DNA from: Acetobacteraceae bacterium | GTDB taxonomy: Bacteria > Pseudomonadota > Alphaproteobacteria > Acetobacterales > Acetobacteraceae | Length of the DNA: 38,351 nucleotides | Direction: 5' to 3' | NCBI GenBank assembly: GCA_947474705.1 | Contig: CANJJS010000047.1 | Span: 1 to 38,351, forward strand | Shown here: piece by piece, positions 15,204-23,262 of the stretch | Layout of the letters: the number at the start of each line of letters is the position of its first letter | Position numbering within the stretch: the first letter of the stretch is position 1 | Translations under genes and position numbers: made by a program | The notes under the pieces: generated by a model | Told to the model about the DNA's origin: nothing | What the model saw: only the letters and a program-made list of their open reading frames with translations | Database searches by the model: none

Positions 15204-15887
15204 TCACCACACGATTTTCGCCTGCTCGATCAACTTCCGCGCGCTCTCCGTCATCGTCGCGCCCGCGAGCACCCGTTCCACCGCAAGCAACTCCGCCTGC
15301 TGAACCCGGCGCAACCGCTCCAGCACCAGCTCCAGCCGCTGCGCGGGCACCACGACCACCCCATCCGCGTCGCCCACGACCAGATCGCCGGGGTTTACAT
15401 GCACCCCACCCAGATCGATCGCCGCGCCCACCACGGCCGGCCCGTTCATCGCCGGCGAGTTCGGCTGAATGCCCGCGCTGAACAACGGTAACCCCGCCGC
15501 CACGATCCCCGCCTTGTCGCGCGACAACCCATCCGTCACGAACGCCGCCACCCCCGCGTTCTTCATCATCCCCGCGGCCAGATCGCCAATCACCGCCGTC
15601 TTCGTGAACCCATCGTTGGCGCAAACAATCACATCGCCCGCCCGCGCCTCCGACAACGCCGCGAACACCGCGAGCACATCGGCCGGATACGCGAAACAGG
15701 TCAGCGCCGGCCCCACGAAACTCGCGTTCGCGGGATCGGCCGGCTTGATCCGGTAATCCAGCGCCCCGCGCCCATCCATCGCGTCCGCCAGATGCGAGGT
15801 CTGGGCGCCGCGAAATTCCTCGATCAACGCCGCGTCGGGACGTTTGAAGCCGCGATGGATCGTCACGAGCGGGGGATTGTCGAGCAT
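15204..15887 (-). CDS. RraA-family aldolase / oxaloacetate decarboxylase-like protein
   Basis: A 227-aa protein of the RraA/HMG-CHA aldolase family, trimeric divalent-metal enzymes that split 4-carboxy-4-hydroxy-2-oxoadipate or related acids, alongside inhibitors of RNase E. TSHLADAMDGRGALD, ARAGDVIVCANDG, GDLAAGMMKNAGVAAFVTDGLSRDKAGI (with the conserved Arg-Asp) and NPGDLVVGDADGVVVVP match the family. The ATG at 15887 has GGAGA 9 bp upstream; the frame is open to 16046 but without support. The CHA aldolase acts in the protocatechuate 4,5-cleavage pathway, consistent with the convergent LigB-type neighbour, but a generic function is also possible. Confidence 0.85.
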   Translation of the reverse strand: MLDNPPLVTIHRGFKRPDAALIEEFRGAQTSHLADAMDGRGALDYRIKPADPANASFVGPALTCFAYPADVLAVFAALSEARAGDVIVCANDGFTKTAVIGDLAAGMMKNAGVAAFVTDGLSRDKAGIVAAGLPLFSAGIQPNSPAMNGPAVVGAAIDLGGVHVNPGDLVVGDADGVVVVPAQRLELVLERLRRVQQAELLAVERVLAGATMTESARKLIEQAKIVW

Positions 15888-16341
15888 GCGAGGATGTCTC
15901 CGATTCCTGGTCGATGTCTGGGTTGAAAAGGACCCTACCAGACCGTCCACCGCTTTTCCACGCGAACCCAGGCCACGCGCCTGAACCGATCCGGCATGCC
16001 GCTTTTCGTCATCGCCCGGCGGGCGCGAAACGGAATCGCGGGACAAGGGACGCTTCGTCCCGGACCGCGCCTTGCCTGACCCATCGGCGTCCGGCGGGAG
16101 CGCCGTTCATGCGGCCATAGGGACAGCGACGGAAAACTTTACACCCCGGCCCGCATTCTCAGCGTGCTTCGGAGGCGGCGCGCGGATACCTGGCGAATGA
16201 TAAATAAACAGGCGCCAACACCACCCCTCGCGGCGGGCGAAAATATCTTTTCGTAAACCCTAACGTTCTCCGGCCCGGAAAATTGCCCCCCGCGCGGTTT
16301 TGTCCGGAGAGGTTCGTTGTTCGCACTGACAATTGTCAAAA
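15888..16341. other. Intergenic stretch between the RraA gene and the second PEP-CTERM promoter; no gene seen
   Basis: About 450 bp with no recognisable protein frame. Base composition shifts toward A/T after about 16190, as expected close to a regulated promoter. A perfect 12-bp palindrome TGACAATTGTCA (16327-16338) sits directly before the shared 18-bp motif and may be an operator. Confidence 0.5.
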
Positions 16342-16359
16342 TGTCGGATAAATTTACAC
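16342..16359 (+). promoter_or_regulatory. Candidate enhancer site shared by both PEP-CTERM promoters (site 2)
   Basis: TGTCGGA-N5-TTACAC, identical in its 13 fixed bases and in spacing to the site at 12000-12017. It ends 62 bp upstream of the GG of the sigma-54 element. It follows the palindrome at 16327-16338. Confidence 0.6.
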
Positions 16360-16388
16360 AAGCGATGGCGGCGCGGCGGGGAGGCGCT

Positions 16389-16401
16389 CAATCGATTGAT
16401 T
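16389..16401 (+). promoter_or_regulatory. Candidate IHF-binding site
   Basis: CAATCGATTGATT is a full match to YAANNNNTTGATW, the reverse complement of the IHF consensus. It lies between the shared upstream motif and the -24/-12 element, the usual place for IHF to bend DNA so that a distant activator can reach sigma-54 polymerase. Confidence 0.5.
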
Positions 16402-16419
16402 TTCCGGTGGTTTTTATTC

Positions 16420-16434
16420 TGGCCTGAAAATTGC
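16420..16434 (+). promoter_or_regulatory. Sigma-54 (RpoN) promoter of the second PEP-CTERM gene
   Basis: TGGCCTGAAAATTGC fits TGGCAC-N5-TTGC closely, with GG and GC 10 bases apart. It lies 80 bp upstream of the ATG at 16515. Confidence 0.75.
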
Positions 16435-16514
16435 TGAGTGCTGGATGAAACCATTCGCCCTCGGAATTTCATTGTGAGATGAGAGCGATCGCCCAAACCA
16501 GGGGAATAAAACAC

Positions 16515-17255
16515 ATGAAAATATTGTTTTCCGGCGCGCTTTCCGCGCTCGCTCTGATCGCTTTGGCGGGGCCGGCGCGGTCGGCCGTCACATACGACGC
16601 CGCCTTGTCGCCGCCCGGAACCTACTTTGGTACCGGCAACACGAACGACCATTGGGTCGTCGAAACCGCGACGCAGGTGGAACTCGGACTTGGCGTCAAG
16701 ATCCGCTTTCTTAATACGGTAACGCCAACAAGCACCAATGTGTACGACGTGGCGCCTGGCGACACGACGGTTCCCGGCAAATCCGGATCGCTGTGGGGCT
16801 TTACCTTTTCCGCCCGCGCTTTGACCGGATTGCTCTCCGGCCTGACGCTGTCCATGAGCATCACCGATTACGCCCATGGCACGACGGTGACCTTCGATCC
16901 GAACCTACTCCCCGACAATGCCGGTACCGATGGCACCCTGACCGTGGGCGGCGGCAACGGCTGCTTCGGCGACACAAGCGCCGCCTGTGTCGCGGGGACG
17001 CGCACCGGCCTACAGAACGCGGAGGCCCTGTCGTTCGTCAGCGGCGTGGCGAACGGTTTCGATCCGCATTACGAGTCTGGCGCGAACAATACCTGGGAGA
17101 TCACGCTTTCGGCCTCAGTGGGCAATGTCCCCGTGGCGTCGGTCACCGAATTCGTGAACGCCGGCATCGGGTCGCCGCTTCCCGAACCCGCGTCGCTGGC
17201 GGTGCTCGGGATCGGCCTCCTCGGGCTGGGCTTCGGACGCCGCCGGTGCGGCTGA
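16515..17255 (+). CDS. PEP-CTERM sorting domain protein (second of two)
   Basis: An exported protein of 246 aa with a signal peptide (KILFSGALSALALIALAGPARS), a Gly/Thr/Asn-rich middle of beta character and the PEP-CTERM end LPEPASLAVLGIGLLGLGF followed by GRRR. The middle contains two Cys (GCFGDTSAACVAG) spaced for a possible disulfide. GGGGAA stands about 9 bp before the ATG, which is preferred over a codon at 16479. It sits behind its own sigma-54 promoter. Its sequence is only loosely like the first PEP-CTERM protein, so they are not a recent duplicate. Exosortase would cut at PEP during export; role unknown. Confidence 0.88.
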   Translation: MKILFSGALSALALIALAGPARSAVTYDAALSPPGTYFGTGNTNDHWVVETATQVELGLGVKIRFLNTVTPTSTNVYDVAPGDTTVPGKSGSLWGFTFSARALTGLLSGLTLSMSITDYAHGTTVTFDPNLLPDNAGTDGTLTVGGGNGCFGDTSAACVAGTRTGLQNAEALSFVSGVANGFDPHYESGANNTWEITLSASVGNVPVASVTEFVNAGIGSPLPEPASLAVLGIGLLGLGFGRRRCG

Positions 17256-17264
17256 CCGGCGCTA

Positions 17265-17295
17265 CGGCCCGGCGGTGCTCCGCGCCACCGGGCCG
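17265..17295 (+). terminator. Hairpin after the second PEP-CTERM gene
   Basis: Arms cggcccggcggtg (17265-17277) and cgccaccgggccg (17283-17295) pair at 12 of 13 positions around ctccg, 10 bp after the stop codon. No T-run follows. Confidence 0.45.
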
Positions 17296-17617
17296 CCACC
17301 GCGGATAGCCTCCGGCGCTCCGCCATCGCATCGCATGTCGCGCGGCGGGCCCCCAGAGGACCAAATCCGATCCCGGCCGCGATCGCGTGAGCCGGGCGGT
17401 CCGCCATTGTCTCGCGAAGCGCCGGGCCTGGCCCCAGGGATTCCGCCCTCACCGGCCGAAATCCGATCGCTCCGGTATGTTCCAGTCGGGCACTTCGAAT
17501 CTTTCACCCACTCAGACGAAAAATTTCCAGAATCGGCGGAGGCGTTTACCTTTTATTCGCGATTAGGGTTCATGAACGGGGTCTCAGGTTGAACCTTCGC
17601 CACGACGAGGCCCCCCG
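17296..17617. other. Leader region of the chemotaxis operon; no gene seen
   Basis: About 320 bp with no recognisable protein. It becomes A/T-richer from about 17500, so the cheA promoter probably lies there, but no clear -35/-10 or sigma-28 pair stands out, and the motif shared by the PEP-CTERM promoters is absent. Confidence 0.4.
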
Positions 17618-20288
17618 ATGGACGAACTACTCGCCGACTTTCTGACTGAAACGAACGAGAACCTCGCCGAACTCGACGTCGCGCTGCTGACGTTGGAACG
17701 CGCCCCGGACGACGCCAACACACTCTCGTTAATCTTCCGGATGGTGCACACCATCAAGGGTACTTGCGGCTTCCTTGGCCTGCCACGGCTGGAACGTGTC
17801 GCGCACGCGGGCGAGAATGTTCTGGGCCGGTTGCGCGACGGCGCGCTCGTCGCCTCGCCAGAGATCGTGACGCTGATCCTGGCCGCGCTGGACCGGATCA
17901 AGTCGATCCTGTCGGACCTTGGCGCGAACGGCACCGAACCGGCGGGCGACGATACCGGCCTGATCGCGTCGTTGAACGCGATGGCGCAGGGTCAGACACC
18001 GCCCCCGGCCGCCGCCCCCCCCCCCTGCCGCCGCCCCACTGGCCGCACCCGCCCCCGTCGCGGCCCCGCCCGTCCTGGCCGCCGCCGAACCCGCCGCGCC
18101 CGAACCCGCGCCGCCGCCGGTCAAGGCCGAGGAACCACCCCCGCCCCCCCCACGCGCCGCGCCCGAACCCACGGCGGATCACGCGGGCGACGACCCGGAC
18201 GTCCGCGCCGGTGCCAATGCCCCGGCGGCCGCCGCGCAGCAGACGATCCGCGTCACCGTCGATGTCCTTGAAGATCTGATGACCCTGGTCTCGGAACTCG
18301 TGTTGACCCGGAACCAGCTCCTGCAACTCGCCCGCAGCCAGGAAAACAGCGACTTCACCGCGCCCCTGCAACGCCTGTCGCACATCACCTCCGACCTTCA
18401 GGAAGGCGTGATGAAGACGCGGATGCAGCCGATCGGCAACGCCTGGAACAAACTGCCGCGCCTCGTGCGCGACCTCGCCCGCGATCTGAACAAGAAGATC
18501 GAACTGACGATGCTCGGCGCCGACACCGAACTCGACCGCCAGATCCTGGAACTGATCAAGGACCCGCTCACCCACATGGTCCGCAACAGCGGCGATCACG
18601 GGCTGGAAATGCCCGCCGAGCGCCGCGCCGCCGGCAAGTCCGAAACCGGACGCATCGTGCTGAACGCCTTCCACGAGGGCGGCCATATCATCATCGAGAT
18701 CTCCGACGACGGCAAAGGCCTCGCCGCCGACCGGATCCGGGCCAAGGCGATCGCCAACGGCCTCGCCACCGAGGCCGAACTGGCCGCGATGCCGGAAGCG
18801 CAGATCCAGCGCTTCATCTTCCGCGCCGGGTTCTCCACGGCGGCGCAGGTCACGGCGGTCTCGGGCCGCGGCGTCGGCATGGATGTGGTGAAAACCAACA
18901 TCGAGAAGATCGGCGGCACGATCGACCTCAAAAGCACCGCCGGGCAGGGCACGACCTTCACCATTAAAATCCCGCTGACCCTGGCCATCGTCTCCGCGCT
19001 GATCGTCGAATCCGCGAAAGAACGCTTCGCCATCCCGCAGATCAGCGTTGTCGAACTGGTCCGCGCCCGCCGCGCCGGCACCAACGCGCGCGGCGACGGC
19101 GAGGAAAACACGATCGAACTGATCAACGACACGCCCGTCCTCCGCCTGCGCGACCGGCTGCTGCCGCTGGTCTCGCTCAGCGAATTGCTGGGTCTGGAAC
19201 CGGCCGATACCTCCGACGGCGGCGCGCATATCGTGGTCACGCAGGTCGGGTCCAGCCTGCTGGGCATCATCGTCGACCGGGTCTTCGATACCGAGGAAAT
19301 CGTCGTCAAACCGGTCGCGCCCATTCTGCGCCACATCACCATGTTCAGCGGCAACACCATTCTCGGCGACGGCTCCGTGATCATGATCCTCGACCCCGCC
19401 GGCATCGCGCGGGCCACCGGTGTCGGCGCGGGCGCGGACAACAAGCTCATGAAACCGGAAACGGTCGACGAAACCGGCTCCACCGACTCGCTGGCGCTGC
19501 TGCTGTTCCGCGCCAACGACACCGAACGCATGGCGGTGCCGCTCAACCTCGTGGCCCGCCTGGAAAACATCCCGCGCGACAAGATCGAGTATTCGTCCGG
19601 CGCCTACGTCACCCAGTATCGCGGCAAGCTGATGCCGCTGCTGTCGATCTCGGCGAACCCGGACGTCTCCGCGCCGATGCAATCCCTGCTGGTCTTCGCC
19701 GATGGCGAGCACTCGATGGGCCTGATGGTCGACGAGATCATCGACGTGGTCGAGGACCGGCTGGAAATCGAACTGGCCTCGGCGCGGGAGGGGTCGCTGG
19801 GCACCGCGATCATTGGCGGGCAGGCGACAGACGTGCTGGACACCGGCTACTGGCTGGCGCGGGCCTCGCGGGACTGGTTCGACGGCGGGGCGGCCGATTC
19901 GGGCGCGCGGAAGAAGCGCGTGCTGATCGTCGAGGACAGCGCATTCTTCCGGAACCTGTTGATGCCGTCGCTGACCGCCGCGGGTTTCAAGGTCACCGCC
20001 GCGCCAGGCGCCGCCGCGGCACTGCGGCTGCGCGACGCGGGCCAGATGTTCGACGCCGTCGTGTCCGATATCGAAATGCCGGACATGGACGGGCTCGACT
20101 TCGCCCGCGCGCTCCGCGCCTCCGGTCCCTGGCGCGACCTGCCGCTGATCGCCTTGTCGAGCCACGCCGATGCCGGCGACGTGGAGGCGGGCCGCGACGC
20201 CGGATTCACCGACTACGTGACCAAGTCCCAGCGCGAGCACCTGATTGGATCGCTACGCCAATGCCTCGCCAACATGGCGGCTCTCTAA
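17618..20288 (+). CDS. cheA: Chemotaxis hybrid histidine kinase CheA with C-terminal receiver domain, frameshifted
   Basis: Central kinase of chemotaxis. With one base removed from the C-run at 18015-18025 it reads as an 889-aa protein. Domains in order: HPt (residues 1-105, phosphoacceptor His44 in RMVHTIKGTCGF); a Pro/Ala linker (about 115-205); dimerisation domain (from TIRVTVDVLEDLMTLVSELV); HATPase (N-box HMVRNSGDHGLE near 319, then SDDGKGL and GRGVGMDVV); a CheW-like domain; a second CheW-like domain (from SLALLLFRANDTERMAVPLN); and a receiver (KKRVLIVEDSAFFRN, VVSDIEMPDMDG). As sequenced, the upstream frame (from 17618) runs to 18271 and the downstream frame is open with an ATG at 18279. 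No P2 domain is seen. GAGG lies 7 bp before the ATG. It leads the cheAWYBR cluster. Confidence 0.9.
18015..18025 (+). repeat. 11-base poly-C tract at the cheA frameshift
   Basis: A run of 11 Cs lies in the Pro/Ala linker of cheA. Ten (or thirteen) Cs would keep the whole gene in one frame and give a continuous Ala/Pro linker (AAPPPAAAPLAAPAP) leading into the dimerisation domain. This may be a real slippage site or a sequencing error in a homopolymer. Confidence 0.85.
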
Positions 20289-20307
20289 GACCGCGGAGGA
20301 ACCGGAA

Positions 20308-20781
20308 ATGACAACAGCCACTTTGGAACGCCCCGAAACCGTGTCGCATGGCGGCGAGGTTTACGTCACGCTCTCGGTCGCCGGTCAGCTCTGCGGCGTG
20401 CCCGTGCTCGGCGTCCGCGACATCCTGGCGGAACAGCCGATCACCCGCATCCCGCTGTCGCCGCCCGATATCGCCGGCAGCCTCAATCTGCGCGGCCGCA
20501 TCGTGACCGCGATCGATCTTCGGACCCGGCTGACCCTGCCGCCCTGCGAGGACGGGTCGAAACGCATGTCGGTCGTCGTCGAGCAAAGCGGCGAGCTTTA
20601 CGCCCTGCTGGTCGACCAAGTTGCGGAAATTATGAGTTTAGACGGCGATCTGTTCGAACGCAACCCGCCCACGCTGGAGCAGCACTGGGCCAGATTCAGC
20701 AGCGGCATCTACCGGCTCGACGGGCGGCTGCTGGTCATTCTCGACATCGCCCGTTTGCTCGACTTCTCGAACGCGAACTGA
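20308..20781 (+). CDS. cheW: Chemotaxis coupling protein CheW
   Basis: Adaptor that joins chemoreceptors to CheA. The 157-aa CheW domain starts at about residue 16 (VYVTLSVAGQLCGVPVLGVRDIL), followed by ITRIPLSPPDIAGSLNLRGRIVTAIDLR, the most conserved family block, and ALLVDQVAEIMSLD. The ATG at 20308 has GGAGGAA 8 bp upstream, 19 bp after cheA. Length is normal. Together with the two CheW-like domains of CheA it gives the operon three such modules. Confidence 0.95.
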   Translation: MTTATLERPETVSHGGEVYVTLSVAGQLCGVPVLGVRDILAEQPITRIPLSPPDIAGSLNLRGRIVTAIDLRTRLTLPPCEDGSKRMSVVVEQSGELYALLVDQVAEIMSLDGDLFERNPPTLEQHWARFSSGIYRLDGRLLVILDIARLLDFSNAN

Positions 20782-20792
20782 GGAGAACCGGC

Positions 20793-21161
20793 ATGGCCCG
20801 CAATTGCCTTGTGGTCGATGACAGCCGCGTTGTGCGGAAGGTCGCGCGGCGAATTCTCGAATCGAACGGATGCGCGGTGATCGAAGCCGCCGACGGCCAG
20901 CAGGCGATGGACGCCTGCCGCGCCGGCATGCCGGATTTTATCCTGCTGGACTGGAACATGCCGGTCATGGACGGGATCACCTTTCTGCGCACCCTGCGCG
21001 GCGAGTTCGGCCCGGAAAACCCCCCGGTGGTGTTCTGCACCACGGAAAACGACATGGACCATATCGAAATGGCCATTTCGAGCGGCGCGCAGGAATACAT
21101 CATGAAGCCGTTCGACGAAGATATCCTTATCGGGAAGCTCGGTCAGGCCGGTTTGCTGTGA
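20793..21161 (+). CDS. cheY: Chemotaxis response regulator CheY
   Basis: Single receiver domain of 122 aa. It has the acidic pair Asp9-Asp10 (VVDDSRVVRK), the phosphorylation site Asp53 (LLDWNMPVMDG), Thr84 (FCTTEND) and Lys105 (IMKPFDED). There is no output domain, so it acts by protein binding, in motile bacteria at the flagellar motor. GAGGAG lies upstream of the ATG, 11 bp after cheW. Its stop codon overlaps the cheB start. Confidence 0.95.
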   Translation: MARNCLVVDDSRVVRKVARRILESNGCAVIEAADGQQAMDACRAGMPDFILLDWNMPVMDGITFLRTLRGEFGPENPPVVFCTTENDMDHIEMAISSGAQEYIMKPFDEDILIGKLGQAGLL

Positions 21162-22267
21162 GTGTCGCGACAAGAACAGTCCCGCCACCGCCACGATCCC
21201 TGACACCGGCCGCCCCGGCGGCGGACGCGAGGGTCATGATCTGCGACGATTCGGCGGCCATCCGCGGCGCCATCGCGCGCATGCTGGACGCCGAGCCGGG
21301 CATCCAGGTCGTCGCCAAGGTCGCGAACGGCCAGCAGGCGATCGACGAACTGAAGCGCAGCAGGGTCGACGTGCTGGTGCTGGACATCGAAATGCCCGTC
21401 ATGGACGGTCTCGCGGCCCTTCCACTGCTGCTGAAAGCCGATCCGGGCCTGCGCGTCGTCATGGCCTCGACCCTGACGACGCGCGGGGCGGAGATCGCGA
21501 TGCGGGCATTGCGGCTGGGCGCGGCGGATTATGTGCCGAAGCCCACGTCCTTGAGCCAAAACAACGACGACGCGTTCCGGCGGGATCTGATTGGCAAGGT
21601 CAAGGGCCTGTTCCGGCTGCGCCATCGCGCCGCCAACCCGGCGCCCGCCCGTCCCCCCGCCACCACCCGCGGCCTGCCGGTGCTGGCGCCGAAAATTCTG
21701 GCCATCGGCAGTTCCACCGGCGGGCCGCAGGCCTTGTTCGCGGTCGTTCCGGGTCTTGGCAAAGCGCTGCCGGTGCCCGTCGTATTGACACAGCACATGC
21801 CGCCGACCTTCACCCCGATCCTGGCGGATCACATCGCCCGTCTCGGCGGGATGCCCTGCGCCGAGGCCAAGGATGGGGAACCGTTGCTGGACGGCCGGAT
21901 TTATCTCGCGCCCGGCGACCGGCATTTGTTGATCGAAGGCGAGGCGGGCGCGTATCGCGCGCGTCTGTCCACCGATCCGCCGGAAAATTTCTGCCGTCCC
22001 AGTGTCGATCCGATGTTGCGGTCCGCGGTCCGCGCGACGGGTGGGCGGGTCCTGATCGCGATGCTGACGGGCATGGGGCAGGACGGTTTGGCCGGCACGC
22101 GCCTCGCGATCGAACAGGGTGGCGCGGCGATCGCCCAGGATGAGGCGACGAGCGTGGTGTGGGGGATGCCGGGGGCGATTGCTTCGGCGGGCCTTTGCCA
22201 CGCGGTGCTGCCGCTACCGAAAATAGCCCCGAAAATTCTGGAAATTTTGCGAGTGCAGGCGCGATGA
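21158..22267 (+). CDS. cheB: Chemotaxis protein-glutamate methylesterase CheB
   Basis: Removes methyl groups from receptors to reset sensitivity. The 369-aa protein has an N-terminal receiver (MICDDSAAIRG, Asp76 in LVLDIEMPVMDG, PKP near 128), a short Pro-rich linker, and the methylesterase domain with catalytic Ser186 (GSSTGGPQA), His213 (TQHMPP) and Asp309 (MLTGMGQDG). The GTG at 21158 overlaps the cheY stop as GTGA; the frame extends upstream within cheY without meaning. Its stop overlaps the cheR start as ATGA, so cheY-cheB-cheR are translationally coupled. A CheD deamidase gene is not present. Confidence 0.95.
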   Translation: MSVATRTVPPPPRSLTPAAPAADARVMICDDSAAIRGAIARMLDAEPGIQVVAKVANGQQAIDELKRSRVDVLVLDIEMPVMDGLAALPLLLKADPGLRVVMASTLTTRGAEIAMRALRLGAADYVPKPTSLSQNNDDAFRRDLIGKVKGLFRLRHRAANPAPARPPATTRGLPVLAPKILAIGSSTGGPQALFAVVPGLGKALPVPVVLTQHMPPTFTPILADHIARLGGMPCAEAKDGEPLLDGRIYLAPGDRHLLIEGEAGAYRARLSTDPPENFCRPSVDPMLRSAVRATGGRVLIAMLTGMGQDGLAGTRLAIEQGGAAIAQDEATSVVWGMPGAIASAGLCHAVLPLPKIAPKILEILRVQAR

Positions 22268-23160
22268 TCAACCCCGCGACGAAAAGTCCCGCGATCGCGG
22301 CGCCCCTGAGCGGTGCCGCCTTCGCCACCCTTGCGACATTGCTGAAAACCCGGTCCGGCCTGATCGTCGGCCAGGACAAGATTTACCTGCTGGAAACCCG
22401 GCTGGTGAATATTCTGCGCAAGGAGAAGCTCGCCGATCTGAACGCTCTGGCGGAACGGTTGAACCGGCCCGGCGCCGATGCCCTGGCCCGCGACGTGGTC
22501 GAGGCGATGACCACCAACGAAAGTTTCTTCTTCCGCGACGATAAGCCGTTCCAGCATTTCAGGACCGACGCGATGCCGCGCCTTGTCGCCGCGCGGCCGC
22601 CCGGCGCGACGCTGCGCATCTGGTCGGCGGCGGCGTCGTCCGGTCAGGAAGCCTATTCGCTGGCGATGATCCTGGCCGAAAACAAGCTCGCCGCCGGGGA
22701 CCGGCGGTTCGAGATCGTTGGGACCGACATCGCCCGCGATCCGCTGGCCCGCGCGCGGGAGGGGGTGTACACGCAGTTCGAGGTGCAGCGCGGATTGCCG
22801 GTGCAGTTGCTGATGAAATACTTTAAAAAAGAAGACACGAGCTGGCGTATCTCCCAGACCATCCGGCAGATGGCGCAGTTCCGGGAGTTCAATCTGCTGG
22901 GCGATTTGCGGCCGCTGGGGCGTTTCGATGTCGTGTTTTGCCGCAACGTGTTGATCTACTTCGACCAGGCGACCAAGACCAAGGTCCTGGAAGCGATGGC
23001 GGCGCAAATGGCGCCGGACGGTTTGTTGTATCTTGGCGGCGCGGAAACCGTGCTGGGCATCACCTCGCGCTTCGCGCCGCTGCCCGGCGAGCGTGGGGTT
23101 TACGGGGTGGCTACTGTGGGGAACGAAAACCGCGCGGCGTTACCGCTGCGTTCGGCCTGA
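22264..23160 (+). CDS. cheR: Chemotaxis protein methyltransferase CheR
   Basis: S-adenosylmethionine-dependent enzyme that methylates receptor glutamates. The 298-aa protein has an N-terminal helical domain (FATLATLLKTRSGLIVGQDK), then MTTNESFFFRDDKPF, the SAM-binding block IWSAAASSGQEAYSLAM and FDVVFCRNVLIYFD, all hallmarks of CheR. The ATG at 22264 overlaps the cheB stop. It ends the recognisable che cluster; no receptor, cheD, cheZ or flagellar gene follows. Confidence 0.95.
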   Translation: MINPATKSPAIAAPLSGAAFATLATLLKTRSGLIVGQDKIYLLETRLVNILRKEKLADLNALAERLNRPGADALARDVVEAMTTNESFFFRDDKPFQHFRTDAMPRLVAARPPGATLRIWSAAASSGQEAYSLAMILAENKLAAGDRRFEIVGTDIARDPLARAREGVYTQFEVQRGLPVQLLMKYFKKEDTSWRISQTIRQMAQFREFNLLGDLRPLGRFDVVFCRNVLIYFDQATKTKVLEAMAAQMAPDGLLYLGGAETVLGITSRFAPLPGERGVYGVATVGNENRAALPLRSA

Positions 23161-23262
23161 CCGGCTTACGTGCCAACGGGCGTACCTCCCAACCGGGGGG
23201 GCGGAGAAATCCCCATCTCCGCCCTTGCCTGAAACCCCGTCCGCCTGATAGCCGGTTGGCCC

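Noticed and set aside
15914-16120. A 68-codon plus-strand frame upstream of the second PEP-CTERM gene
   Set aside because: It has no ribosome-binding site or known motif and shows random-looking composition.
17898-20240. A 780-codon open frame on the minus strand opposite cheA
   Set aside because: It mirrors the strong third-position GC of cheA, has no domain, and lies over a well-supported chemotaxis gene.
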